From Cliona cf. orientalis (Eukaryota; Porifera; Demospongiae; Clionaida; Clionaidae): a stretch of DNA of 64,000 nt. The DNA lies in NCBI GenBank assembly GCA_963930775.1, contig OZ005694.1:11238899-11302898 (forward strand), given 5' to 3'. Of the stretch, positions 53,786 through 64,000 are shown in pieces. The stretch's first letter is position 1. Every line of letters starts with the position of its first letter. A program made the position numbers and the translations under genes. The notes under the pieces were generated by a model that had not been told where the DNA came from, ran no database searches, and worked only from the letters and a program-made list of their open reading frames with translations.

Positions 53786-55337
53786 CCTCCCTCTCCTCAC
53801 AGACCCCTCTTGATGATGTCCCTGTTGCTATGCTACCATTTCAAGGTCGTCTTTTAGTTGGTGTTGGCCGCCTCTTGCGAATTTATGATATTGGGAAGAA
53901 GAAGATGCTTAGAAAGTGTGAGAACAAGCATCTTCCTAACCTCGTGGTGGACATCAAGGCATTTGGCTGGAGGGTCTACGTGTCAGATGTCCAGGAGGCT
54001 GTTCACTTTGTGCGCTACAAGCCGGTGGAGAACCAGCTAGTTGTCTTTGCTGATGAGACGGGTCAGCGCTACAGCACTGCCACCTGTATCCTCGACTACA
54101 ACACCGTCGCCGCCGCAGACAAGTTTGGAAATGTTTGTATTGTAAGTAATGACTTGATCTAAACTAGTCTAATAGAGCATTGGGCCGACACAGACTTGGC
54201 TTGGCTTTGTGTGTGTCAAGGTACACATGTTTGAAGTATTCCCCTGCACAGGTGTGACTCACATGTTAATACTGTATAAGTGTGCGTGTGTGTAATACAG
54301 TGATACAGTGCATGTAAAATTAATGCTTAATATGTAGCATCGACATTGAATTTGCCCCCTCCCTCTCTGGGTAGGTTCGGTTGCCTGGTGACATTAGTGA
54401 TGATGTTGATGAGGACCCCTCTGGCTCCAAGGCAATCTGGGACAGAGGACTGCTCAGTGGAGCTGCTCAAAAGGTTAATGAACCATGAACCCCAACCAAA
54501 CAATTTCCCCCTTAGTTGTAAGATTTTCTTGTCATGCAATTGTTCCATGTTTCAACCCCACCCCTCTCCCATCTCCTTCTGGTTAGGCTGAGCTGCTTTG
54601 TAGCTATCATATTGGTGAAGCAATTCACAGTGTTCACAAGACCACTCTACTTCCTGGAGGTTCAGAGGTCATTGTCTACACAACTCTGTCTGGAGCTGTC
54701 GGCATGATGGTGCCGTTCACATCGAGAGAGGTAAGAGGGATTGAGATTGTTTGCATCAAGAGAGGCGAGAGAGATTTTAATCATCGAGAGAAGTATGTGT
54801 GTGATTGATGTTATTTGTTTATACTTTCACTTACCATATAAGGCTAGACAAACAGGAAGCAAGCAACAAACTCTGTTTTTGTTTAACATTTTCTTGTTAA
54901 AAAAACCTCTTTGCTTTTAGGATATTGATTTCTTCCAACACCTTGAGATGCACATGCGTTCTGAGCTGCCCAGCCCTGTGGGCCGTGACCACCTCTCTTT
55001 TAGGTCTTACTACCAACCCGTCAGAAATGTCATCGATGGTGATCTTTGTGAACTTTACAACTCGCTTGACATAGCAAAGAAAAAGAGCATTGCTGAGGAT
55101 CTCGACAGAACACCCAGCGAGGTGAGCTAGCCACTACCAACCAGCAAACCTGAAATGCCTAGAGATATCTAAAATTATCTAAGTACTTTAAGGGGGTACT
55201 CCCTCCTTTAATTTCAAGCTAAAGGAGAGGATCTGCTGTGCGAGTAAGGTCAAATAGTTCATCCTGGTTTGTGTTCGTTCCTCCACTCTTAGGTTTCCAA
55301 GAAGCTGGAGGACATTCGAACAAGATACGCTTTCTGA
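47708..55337 (+). CDS. SF3B3: Splicing factor 3B subunit 3 (SAP130)
   Basis: Beta-propeller scaffold of SF3b, used by both U2 and U12 snRNPs in branch-site recognition. It begins [20 protein letters not shown] and ends [12 protein letters not shown], as in vertebrates. Exons are approximately 47708-47932, 48033-48111, 48263-48528, 48611-48928, 49036-49110, 49608-49710, 49856-50117, 50182-50253, 50522-50673, 50935-51246, 51393-51601, 51959-52093, 52159-52565, 52785-52994, 53803-54141, 54375-54472, 54588-54731, 54921-55121 and 55292-55337. Landmarks include [47 protein letters not shown] and [19 protein letters not shown]. Conservation is strong over the full length. The intron at 50674-50934 has a GC donor. 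It is convergent with the SOCS gene. Confidence 0.96.
50674..50934 (+). other. GC-AG intron of SF3B3 with fourfold repeated acceptor
   Basis: The upstream exon ends GATGCTCTCATTCAG (codons DDALIQ) followed by GCAAGT, a GC donor. The true acceptor is TTAG at 50931-50934 before GTTTACCCTGAGGG. The unit GTTTACCCTGA plus CTCCCTTACACCTTAG is repeated upstream, giving further AG|GTTTACCCTGA junctions at 50852/50853, 50880/50881 and 50907/50908 (spacing 28, 27, 27). Each earlier acceptor would read an in-frame stop before reaching the true exon. Confidence 0.88.
52744..52782. repeat. CT microsatellite as SF3B3 polypyrimidine tract
   Basis: About twenty TC units end directly in the acceptor CAG at 52782-52784. 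Confidence 0.9.
53564..53602. repeat. GT microsatellite in SF3B3 intron
   Basis: About nineteen GT units in the intron between 52995 and 53802. Confidence 0.9.
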
Positions 55338-55980
55338 ACACGCCGACTGTTAGAGTAATGCATATCATCTCATGTTATGGAGACACATACCAACTGTTTA
55401 CAACACTATAGCACTATAGCACTGTGGCTCCATGCAAAGTATGCTGTACCCACACAATACATGCACCAAATGAACGTATCTAATTTTGTTTGAAATTTCT
55501 TATTAAGGACATTGTCAAAAAATCGCTTGGCAATAGTGTGATGTTGCCGACTAGGCAGCTACACACGCGGTCACCCAACCTACCTAATCAACCTACGCAC
55601 ACACACACAACAGATCAACAGTTACTGCTTTACAATGATTGATAGTGTACAATGCTGATAGGCAGACAGACAGAGGTACAAAGAGCACACACACAATGCA
55701 TGACTCAGTCAGACAAGGCAATGATAATAGTACAGTACAGTACAGTACAGGTACGGTAATCTGATTGATATAGAACGCATACTTAGAGAAGCAAACAACT
55801 GCTGTGGACTGCAGCTGTGGGCTGCAGGGTTAAAAGACAAATACACAATAATAATAATAATTCACACACACACACACAAGTATGTACGCTACTGTGAATA
55901 GTGAAGACTGCAAAAGTGCTCAATAATATGAATGAAATTTGACCAACAAAAAAATTAATTATAAAATTAATGTTGCTTGA
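55338..55980. other. Convergent spacer, SF3B3 and SOCS 3' ends
   Basis: 643 bases holding the two 3' UTRs. Contents are short repeats: a TACAG run at about 55733-55751, CA runs at about 55596-55610 and 55864-55879, and AT-rich sequence near 55920-55970. No gene or RNA was recognised. Confidence 0.6.
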
Positions 55981-57267
55981 TCAAAACTGTGATTGTTCTA
56001 AGAAGCCATGGACGTGGCGAGGTAAAGGAAGCTGACGAATCATGTCAAAACGAATATTCTGTCGAATGACAAATCGACAGTAGTGCTGTAACGAGCGGAC
56101 ATGCTTGAATCGTGAGAAAGGCTTGAGCAGTCGAACAGGCACCGCTGGTGAACCAAGTGCACGAGCTCTACTGAAACAAAACACTCCATTCTGTGAGTAC
56201 TCCATGCTCTTCTCAATGAGCTGTACCACTGTTGTGTAGCCCTCACTCTCAGAGTCTGGAAAACTGTAGAAGCTAAAGTGTCCATTACAGAACTCTATTC
56301 TCGTGTGTAGAGTCTTTCCCTGGGAGCGGAAACTCAAGCTGAGTAGATATCGATCATCAGAGCTGTCTCTAACGAGAAAGGTGCCATCGTTCTGTCTGTT
56401 GAGCCTCTCTTCGGCCTCCACTCTCGTGATGGGCCCCCAGTACCAGCCGTGCTGGGCCAGGTTCCGAAGACCAAGGGTCAGCTCAATCGACCCCATCATA
56501 CGGTGCTCCACGAATTCATAGAGTCCTTCTCCCACATCACTGCCTTCAGGAATGCCCCCACCGCTAACACTGATTGAGTGTGTCTCTTCTTGAGATGGCA
56601 TTACCGACTTGGAGGGAGGTTCCCCTGGGGCGGGGATGGGGGGCAAAGGTCGTGAGGCTAGCCGCTCGTCTTCCTCCATCTCCAGCTGCCTCTGTATCCT
56701 CTGAGGTCTATTGACATAGCGACTCTCCTCGCTCACATAGCGGTTCTCCTCCTCATCACCCTGTCGAGATACAAAGTTGTAGGAACTGTACCATCTTCCC
56801 ACGTCCTTCATCGGTCCAAATGCTCGTTGGACACTCTCAACGTCGTAGAAGGACTTGTGCCTGTGAGGGGGAGGTGGAGGGGGAATCTCTCCACTACTGT
56901 CATCCACTTTGGCTATGTGCTGGTGAAAGCCAGAGTCCACGCTCTCCTCACTGTCTTCCCTCGTCACCGAGGACGACCCCTGCTCGTTAGGATTAAGGGA
57001 ACCCTCCATTTCTCCGATCATGCCCGCCATCCAGTGCAGTGTACGTGGCTTGTCTCCATGAGGCACCATGCGCGCTGGCAGAGTGGCACACTTGTCTTGA
57101 ATGGTCATTTCAGTGTTATCGCAGTCCATAGACACACCACGATTTCTACGTAACTTATTTCTGATGGCTGTTAGTACATTAGTTCTTCCTCTATTTCTAG
57201 CGGCCGTCGAGGGACTTGAACTGGCGGGGCCCACGCGAGGAAGGGTGTGCTGTTGGCGCTTGTGCAT
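55981..57267 (-). CDS. SOCS6/SOCS7-like adaptor (SH2 + SOCS box)
   Basis: Substrate receptor of a Cullin-5/Elongin BC ubiquitin ligase acting on phosphotyrosine signalling. Single exon. The SH2 domain begins GWYWGPITRVEAEERL with the phosphotyrosine pocket GTFLVRDSSDDRYLLSLSF, ending near GVFCFSRARAL. The SOCS box follows: SLQHYCRFVIRQNIRFDMIR with the Elongin BC motif, then LPLPRHVHGFL for Cullin 5. The N-terminal part is disordered, with proline runs (IPPPPPPHR, RPLPPIPAPGEPP) suited to SH3 partners. The frame is open up to ATG 57459 (492 residues). However, a good acceptor (TTTTATTTCCCTCCCAG) lies near 57298, and the first Met after it, MHKRQQHTLPR at 57267, is my choice. The wording of the SH2 domain is nearest SOCS7/SOCS6. 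Confidence 0.88.
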   Translation of the reverse strand: MHKRQQHTLPRVGPASSSPSTAARNRGRTNVLTAIRNKLRRNRGVSMDCDNTEMTIQDKCATLPARMVPHGDKPRTLHWMAGMIGEMEGSLNPNEQGSSSVTREDSEESVDSGFHQHIAKVDDSSGEIPPPPPPHRHKSFYDVESVQRAFGPMKDVGRWYSSYNFVSRQGDEEENRYVSEESRYVNRPQRIQRQLEMEEDERLASRPLPPIPAPGEPPSKSVMPSQEETHSISVSGGGIPEGSDVGEGLYEFVEHRMMGSIELTLGLRNLAQHGWYWGPITRVEAEERLNRQNDGTFLVRDSSDDRYLLSLSFRSQGKTLHTRIEFCNGHFSFYSFPDSESEGYTTVVQLIEKSMEYSQNGVFCFSRARALGSPAVPVRLLKPFSRFKHVRSLQHYCRFVIRQNIRFDMIRQLPLPRHVHGFLEQSQF

Positions 57268-57816
57268 GGCGAAGTTGGCTACCACGGTAAACGGACTGGG
57301 AGGGAAATAAAATGGTAGATAATTTACTTCACTGGATAGTTCATTAGCCAAATTATCCCGTCTTTTTTTTTTTAAACTAGAGGCTGGTCCGTGTTTTAGG
57401 GGAAATTGGCCGCTCGTGGTCAGCAAAACACAATACAAAAATTTAACAAGTACTGACAAAATTTGAGGGACATATTTTCATGGTTAGTAGTTGATGACCC
57501 GCGCCGCCAATTCCTCGAGCAACTCACCTCTTCAACGATTCTTCACTTCAGACGATCTCCCTTACAGTGAGCGCGGCTATACACCTTACTTTCGGCCAGC
57601 AGCTAGCGATGGAATGCCAGTTTCGTGGACGTTCTGTATTGTAGCTGTATTGCATACGCAACCGTTATCCAACACAATGACGTCATCAAAGTGCAGTGTC
57701 ATAGCATGTCATGTGATTGTCATGTGGTCAACATCAACATAGCTGAGCTGCGCAGGAAAGGCCAGCTTTATTTCACTGTGCTTTGGTCCGAGTAGCTGTC
57801 GTTCGCAGAACTCAAG
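57268..57816. promoter_or_regulatory. SOCS 5' region and bidirectional promoter with IST1
   Basis: This contains a likely SOCS 5' UTR intron (acceptor near 57298) and the divergent promoter. Start codons are 549 bases apart, or 357 if SOCS begins at 57459. No repeat or other gene was seen. Confidence 0.5.
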
Positions 57817-59756
57817 ATGCCGTCTTTTAAAGCAGACAAGCTCCGAGTCAACTTGAAGTTGTGCATCAATCGACTCAAATTGCTCGAGAAGAAAAAAGGT
57901 GAGTTTGATCTCTCCCCTCTCAGAACCTCGGTGTGATTCGTGTTTAATAAGATTGACCACACCATAGTTCAATATTATGAATTATATATTCCAATTTTTA
58001 TGTTGGTTTGGGTTCTGTCTAGGCCAATGGCATAAGATCCTAATAACGCATTTCCATCTATATTTAGGCTATATACCTTGCAATATTTGCATATCAAAGT
58101 TAAATTATTTATGATATAATTTATTGTAAAGCAGTTCATATGAATTGTTACATGCCCCGGGTATAGGCAGCTATGTAGCTGACTGAGTGTCAACTGTAAT
58201 GTTGTGTGCATGTGTCGTTTGATTTCAGCCGAGGGTGCGATGAAAGCTAGGAGGGAGATCGCTGACTACATTAAGAACAAGAGGACAGAGAGGGCTAGAA
58301 TCAGGGTGAGTCAGTTGGTTCTGGTGTAGCTAGGATCAGGGTGAGTCAGTTGGTTCTGGTGTTGATGATGCGATACAGAGTTGCAGTCTGCTGACCCAGC
58401 ATGTGACCCTCTTCTAATGAAACTCAGTTCCACTACTTTCCATATATGGAAGTTGATGGTTCCTATTATCCTGTGTATGTGTAGGTGGAGCACATTATTC
58501 GAGAGGACTATCTTGTGGAGGCCATGGAGGTTGTTGAGCTCTACTGTGACTTGCTGCTGGCTCGCTTTGGAATGCTTGAGCAAATGAGGTAGCTCTCACT
58601 ATACACCATACATGTACATGCCATGTACTTGCAGCATTACTTCACCAGTACATAATATGTTTGTTTAGGTATTGTGAGGAAAGCTTGGTTGAGTCTGTGG
58701 CCACTCTGATTTGGGTGGCCCCAAGACTCTGCTCTGATATACAGGAACTCAACCAGGTAAATATTGAACAACTGAATTGATGACATGTAGTATAGTGATT
58801 GCCCTTCCTGGCAAATGTCCCCAGGTATCGCTGCAACTTGAACATAAATTTGGGAAGGAATTTGCTCAGCAAGCTCGCTCTAACATGTCAGGCACCGTCA
58901 ACCCCAAGGTTAGCTCGTCAGTTAACCTGACATTGATTAATATAGTACGTATAGATATAGTATTTTGCCCTTCCCAGGTGATCCATAGACTTGGTGCTGA
59001 GGCTCCCAAGAAATCACTGGTGGAGAATTACATGATTGAAATTGCTCGCAACTACAAAGTTGACTATGACCCTGATCCCTCTATGTTTTTGGTAGGCTTT
59101 GCTGCCCTTCTCTCTCCCGATAATTTTTTGCTTTTATATACCATGGTCATTTGTTTCCCTCCAGGAGGACGATGTTCTTCCTAGTGAACCCTCTGTTGCC
59201 GCAAAGCCTTTCCTTCCTGACGATGAGCCACGGGGAGGAGGGGGAGGGGGTGGAGCAGGGCCTCTGCCGCAGAAGGAGGAGCCTCGCTACGTCCATACCC
59301 CTCAGTCTCAGCCACCCTCTGCCTCAAACCAGGTATACATATTATGTACTCTGTGAATGCTGTACAGTTTGTAATGTTCATTTATATCTTTTAGTATGGA
59401 GGTGCATCACTGCCCCCCGCCTACCCTGGCCCCCCTACACAGCCTCCCCCTCCGACGAATCCAGGTCTGCCCTATGTAAGTCCATCAACTAAAAGACATA
59501 CACCAGAACGTATAACGATGACATTTTGTCTGTCTGTCTGTCTCTCTCTCTGCAGCCTACAGCCCCACAGCAGGGGGTAGTTAATCCTCCAACACTTCCT
59601 GGAGCTGATAATTTGGACCTTCCCCCTGTTCCGCGGTCATCATTCCCTCCTCCCCCGGCCTCCTCTGGCCCTCCTCCTCCAGCTAATGACACAGCAGGGG
59701 ACATGGACTTTGATGACCTCACTCGAAGATTTGAGCAACTAAAGAGGAGAAAGTGA
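57817..59756 (+). CDS. IST1: IST1 homologue, ESCRT-III associated factor
   Basis: Regulates VPS4 and ESCRT-III in cytokinesis and multivesicular bodies. Exons are about 57817-57898, 58230-58304, 58485-58588, 58669-58756, 58825-58909, 58978-59091, 59164-59331, 59395-59475 and 59555-59756. The N-terminal helical core is MPSFKADKLRVNLKLCINRL, AMKARREIADYIKNKRTERA, VEHIIREDYLVEAMEVVELY and VATLIWVAPRLCSDIQEL. A Pro/Gly-rich linker with seven Gly follows. The C-terminus DDLTRRFEQLKRRK is a MIT-interacting motif (MIM1) for VPS4-type partners. It is transcribed in the same direction as the V-ATPase gene, 316 bases apart, the only plus-plus neighbours in the window apart from the TRIM-NHL copies. Confidence 0.95.
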
Positions 59757-60072
59757 ACTCCTAATAATTATTATTACTGACTTCATTTCATGCAGTTGCC
59801 TGTACTATAGTGATTTTTATTATTATGCATATTTACAATAATTAGTTTGCTGCAAACTTTATTTTGCGTCAATCATACCAGAGCAATCATACAGTAGCTA
59901 TAATAAGCTGCAGCGGGATCATAATAATAATATTATTATCTATTATTGTCCAGGTGTACTTTGACCCTGATGCAACGTCCGCATAAGATTGCACATGCAC
60001 AGTCAGCAAAAAGTCACATGACTATATCTGTGCTGATCGATCAAGCTATTACGTGTACGCGCTGTTTCTGTG
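59757..60072. other. Spacer: IST1 3' UTR and V-ATPase d promoter
   Basis: 316 bases, AT-rich with ATAATAATATTATTAT near 59918-59945, then a more mixed sequence before the start codon. No gene was recognised. Confidence 0.55.
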
Positions 60073-62101
60073 ATGGCGGAGTACTTGTTCAACGTTGACC
60101 ATGGCTACCTGGAAGGTTTAGTGAGAGGCTTTCGCTCTGGTATTCTCACCAGAGTCGACTACCTCAATCTGGTACAGTGCGAGACCGTCGATGGTGAGTA
60201 CTATTCGTGTTTCGACGGCGATTATCGCTCGGGGGGCCGGGGGGAACTATACTGGTAGACTGCCTTTTGTAGTTTCTTTCATATTGAACTGGCACAAATT
60301 TGATGATAAATAATGTCTTTCTGGGTATAGTTAATATGATCGATTTGTGTTTATGCATAACCCCTTGTTTAGATCTGAAGGTGCAGCTTCAGGCCACAGA
60401 CTATGGTAACTTTCTTCAGAATGAGCCGAGTCCAATTCCTGTATCTGTCATTGATGAGAAGCTACGCAATCACCTCGTGGTGGAGTTCCAGCACATGAGA
60501 AATCAGTCGGTGGAGCCACTCTCAAACTTTCTGGACTATATCACGTGAGTCTTGTCCCCCTCTTTCTTATCTCTCTTGTTCCCCCCTCTCCCTGTGTGTG
60601 ATAAGAGTGAAAGCAGTGAGTCCATTGTTCCTGGAGTATTTTCTCGTGTAGAGTGAGATGTGTTTCAATGTGACAATTGAATGGTGTCCATTGTGTGTAC
60701 ATGTGTGTTGGCATGCAGGTATGGGTATATGATTGACAACATCATCCTGCTCATCACTGGTACGCTTCACCAGCGACAGATTGCTGAGCTGAGAGACAAG
60801 TGCCATCCTCTGGGCAGTTTTGAGGAGATGGAGCAGGTGAACATAGCTGCCACTCCAGCCGAACTCTACGAAGCTGTTCTGGTAGATACACCTCTAGGTA
60901 AGTCACTATCGTAAAGTCGTGTATTTTACCATGAAAGTACTTACCACCCTCCTCTCTCTTTCTCTCTTCTCATACGCAGCTGCTTATTTCAAGAGCTGCA
61001 TCTCTCAGACAGACCTGGATGAATTGAACATTGAGATAATAAGAAATGCTCTGTACAAGGTACACTATGTGTGTACTACATATCCTCTGCACATTGCGTG
61101 GCTAGACAAACGGAGCAGTTAGTCCATTTCCTATCATTTAGAGTTGTCCCTTTCTCTGTCCCCATTCTTACAACTAGTTTTACTTACCTTCCTGTATGTT
61201 TCGAACGTAGGCTTACTTGGAGGACTTTTATAAGTTTTGTCAAGAACTTGGTGGAACAACTGCTGAAGTTATGTCACAGATACTGCAGGTATGTCAGTGA
61301 TACGATACTGAGCTGTGAGCTGTGAATTGAACATTGAGTATTGTGTGTTTGCAGTTTGAGGCAGACCGTCGTGCGTTCATCATTACCATCAACTCATTTG
61401 GCACGGAGCTGAGTATGGACGACCGAGAGAAGCTCTACCCTACTTGTGGGAAGCTGCACCCGGACGGCCTAGCCAGGCTTGCTCGCTGCGAAGACTATGA
61501 CCAGGTCAAGGCTGTTGCCGACTGCTATCCAGTGAGTCCAATGATCCATTCTACTGTGCTTTGCAAGTCGGTTGTCCAGTGGAAAGGATAAATAGGCAGT
61601 GGCTCTCAAGTGCTTAATTTTGTTGTAGCTACTACAAGTCACAAAGGCTGTCAGTTTATATAGTGACAGAGACAGGTGCCATTCCTAGACAGCTAACCTG
61701 CAAAGCACAGTGCACTGGAAAGAATTGTGGTTTGGTGTATGTGATGATTTCCCATTATTTTCACAGGAGTATGCTGCCATTTTTGCTGGGGCTGGTACAA
61801 ATCCTGGAGAGAAAACACTAGAGGACAAATTCTTTGAGAAAGAGGTAATAATATTATTATTAATTTTTATGAAATTAGCTTGCTTTTTCACAAGACTTGG
61901 TATTAACTGTACACCCATCGATCTGTGTGAATTGCTCAGGTTGAGATCAACGTGCAGTCATTCATGCAGCAGTTCCATTTTGGAGTGTTCTACTCGTACA
62001 TCAGGCTCAAGGAACAGGAGTGTCGCAACATAGTCTGGATATCAGAGTGCATCGCTCAGAGGCACCGTGCAAAGATTGATAACTACATACCAATATTCTA
62101 G
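60073..62101 (+). CDS. ATP6V0D1: V-type proton ATPase V0 subunit d
   Basis: Central-stalk socket subunit that couples V1 rotation to the membrane ring in endomembranes. Exons are about 60073-60193, 60373-60545, 60720-60898, 60980-61059, 61211-61289, 61354-61530, 61767-61843 and 61940-62101. The start [20 protein letters not shown] and the end [12 protein letters not shown] match animal d subunits along the whole length. Internal landmarks are [50 protein letters not shown] and [17 protein letters not shown]. One gene probably stands for both vertebrate d1 and d2. It is convergent with EXOSC8, 95 bases between stops. Confidence 0.95.
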
Positions 62102-62196
62102 TACAACTCTTGATCTAATTAATGTACTGATTAATTATAAATACGATCAGTGTTGTAATTAACAGAACTAATTAATTTGTGCACATTAAATTTTTG

Positions 62197-63765
62197 TTAT
62201 TTATGTGTCGAGTGCATTGCTTCATTTAAGAGTTTCAATAAATATTTTGCCTGATTCTGGGCAACTTTGCTGAGAGATAAAATCATATCTGATGAAATAC
62301 CGTCACCTAATAGTAGTAAATAATGTGGATGATGATGATATTAGTTTATGCATATCATGTGACATGATGTATTACCTGTGTGAGAGAGTTGGATGATCGA
62401 GTCGTCATGGAAACAGAAGCTGATGTTGCCAACGGCCAGTTCTTCTTCTGAGTGGGTGGGGTCTAGCAAGCTTCTCCCACTGCACATACCATGTAAGATA
62501 TTATATGAGATCAAGGACACCCACCACCTGAGCTGCTTGGTTGATCAGTGCAGCCCGGCCAGCTGGCCTGGGCGTGGCCATGACTTGGGGGTTAGCAACT
62601 CACCCTGAGAGTAGGGCAAATGAGACAGAGAGAGGAGTGGTTGTAGAAATCAGCTTGGTATGGTGCTTCAGGCTAACAATAGGCAAGTCAGAGCTAACAT
62701 CAACACTAGGAACTAGAGCTGAAGAAGAAAGACAAATTAATATACACACCATAATTTAATAGTAGTGCATGGATAATAGGAGCAGAGTACTAATTACTTG
62801 TTTTGATTGCAGCAATGGCTGCCAGGCTAGCTGAATCAACCAGGTTGCCATCATCACACAAGCACACCACATCCACATAGAGAACCCAATGAAACTGAAC
62901 ATACATAATATTATTAGCAGTAGTTGATGGAGATGGTACTGTCAATGGGCTATACACCAGCTACATGTACTCATGCAATACCTTTCCACCATCGAGCAAC
63001 AGCTGCTCCGTATCCATGCACCTGTAGGAGCCAAGAATGGGAATGGGAATGGATACAGAATGGAATGGCATACTTTGTTATCACTGTTTGAAGATTCTGT
63101 GATAGAGCCTGTGTGTTTGAGGAGGGGGGTCCAGGCACCACATGAGATGAAGAACAGGGTGGTACTTCAATATTACACACTGCAAGGACAGTAGCACCAT
63201 CCGATTATGACATTGACTTGTAACAATATCATACCTATTGGCTGCTCCAAGCTGGTTGGCGTGGCAACCACCAACTCCTGTGGGGTGCATGTTACTATAA
63301 TGCATTTTGTGGTTTAATTAATATTAACGAACAGCTTTGACTCCACCTACGACCAGTGTGCTGCCACAGCGAACCACAGACGACCCATTGGCTGTTGATA
63401 GTGAACCTATTGAAGAAGAGTACATGTATGAATAATATTTCTTTACTGCATCCACTGGCAAATCATACCGAGGTTTAGAGTGATCTTTCGAGCTCCATGA
63501 ATGCTGCGACCATCTGGACGGACACCAGCACGCTGCAGTAGAGTACATCATATGACAGTCATGTGACTGGTTTAAGATGCTTAAGCGCTTACGTACAAGG
63601 AATAGTGAGAGATACTCTTCAGGAAATAAACACCTATAGACTCAAAACAGCAATTACAGATCATTGAATTTGATGAAATATTCACGAAGCTATTTAATAA
63701 TTTCACGAGCACATCATATCACACTGAAGGACTCACCTCACCTCTCCAAACTCCTGCAGATCCAT
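62197..63765 (-). CDS. EXOSC8: Exosome complex component RRP43
   Basis: RNase PH-like, catalytically inactive ring subunit of the RNA exosome. Exons read on the minus strand are 63765-63737 (MDLQEFGEV), 63633-63597 (LFPEEYLSLFL), 63532 to about 63471 (RAGVRPDGRSIHGARKITLN), 63406 to about 63337 (STANGSSVVRCGSTLVVGGV), about 63283-63230, about 63187-63073 (NIEVPPCSSSHVVPGPPSSN), about 62900-62805 (FHWVLYVDVVCLCDDGNLVD), about 62720-62605, 62480-62375 (LLDPTHSEEELAVGNISF), and about 62310-62197 ending MHSTHK. The wording NVDLPP-like plus DPT-EEELA favours EXOSC8 over EXOSC7 or EXOSC9. All expected blocks are present in order. Small exons make several boundaries approximate. It is head-to-head with the thiol enzyme, 83 bases apart. 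Confidence 0.87.
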
Positions 63766-63848
63766 GCTCACATGCACACATCCGATACGCACATGTCAAG
63801 ACCACGCCTACTAGTACAGAGGTGTGGCTTGAGCAGTAAAGCTTCAAG
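63766..63848. promoter_or_regulatory. Bidirectional promoter region, EXOSC8 / DsbA-like gene
   Basis: Only 83 bases between divergent start codons, the tightest pair in the window. Transcription starts must lie very close together or overlap. Confidence 0.6.
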
Positions 63849-63972
63849 ATGGGTAAAGAAGTCATCTTTTATTACGACGTGGTCTGCCCGTTCGCTTATA
63901 TGGCCAGTCGCTACATAGAGCAGCTCGGGAAGAAGACTGGCGCTCACATACACTGGAGACCAGTGCTGTTGG
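63849..63972 (+). CDS. DsbA/GST-kappa family thiol enzyme, first exon only
   Basis: The first exon codes MGKEVIFYYDVVCPFAYMAS and then IEQLGKKTG and HWRPVLLG, ending at a GTAAGG donor at 63973. The gene continues outside the window. This is the N-terminal thioredoxin-fold strand and helix of the 2-hydroxychromene-2-carboxylate isomerase / GST kappa / DsbA group. At the family's active-site position it has Cys (VCPFAY), where vertebrate GST kappa has Ser (LSPYSW). The wording is nearer bacterial HCCA isomerase-like proteins, which are found in many invertebrates. Function cannot be set from one exon. Confidence 0.75.
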
Positions 63973-64000
63973 GTAAGGACAAGGGCTTATTAATTCCATG

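Overview
This is animal nuclear DNA: intron-rich single-copy housekeeping genes with short GT-AG introns, packed tightly on alternating strands. Several things suggest an early-branching invertebrate, most likely a sponge: the compact layout, an invertebrate-type TRIM-NHL pair, a single SOCS6/7-like gene, and many short inverted-repeat elements in introns. I cannot prove the phylum from this window. No viral or retroviral element, CRISPR array, tRNA or rRNA was recognised.

Layout, left to right. Positions 1-7812 are a tandem duplication. Its unit is a TRIM-NHL ubiquitin-ligase gene plus the 3' end of MBTPS1 (site-1 protease). The left copy carries only a broken MBTPS1 tail (about 1760-3205). 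The right copy joins the complete 17-exon MBTPS1 gene (5957-13745, minus). Next is a signal-peptide Fe/Mn superoxide dismutase (14134-15285, plus). A 4.7 kb stretch without a recognised protein gene follows (15286-19972). It holds a possible non-coding transcript, two degenerate tandem arrays, and a patchwork in which fragments of CARMIL and MBTPS1 lie between two copies of the 3' flank of SNRNP25. Then come SNRNP25 (minus), RANBP9/10 (minus), CCDC90B/MCUR1 (plus), CNOT10 (minus), CARMIL (plus), GMP reductase (minus), neuroguidin (plus), PDCD6/ALG-2 (minus), SF3B3 (plus), a SOCS6/7-like gene (minus), IST1 (plus), V-ATPase subunit d (plus), EXOSC8 (minus), and the first exon of a DsbA/GST-kappa-like thiol enzyme (plus, running off the end).

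The genes form seven head-to-head pairs with roughly 80-550 bases between start codons, and most other junctions are tail-to-tail within 100-650 bases. Shared bidirectional promoters are therefore likely. Neighbours are mostly unrelated in function. RNA metabolism is well represented (SF3B3, SNRNP25, CNOT10, EXOSC8, NGDN), as are membrane traffic and proteolysis (MBTPS1, IST1, PDCD6, V-ATPase d).

Introns hold several families of MITE-like elements. The clearest are a 416-base element with perfect 35-base terminal inverted repeats, an element with a 9-base target duplication whose empty site survives in the duplicated paralogue, and a set with TACCGTA or TACTGTA ends. The strongest unusual observations are the patchwork at 18842-19951, the GC-AG intron of SF3B3 with four tandem copies of its acceptor junction, and the long C tracts used as polypyrimidine tracts. 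Exon boundaries were read by eye from splice consensus and family alignment from memory, so they may be off by a few bases.
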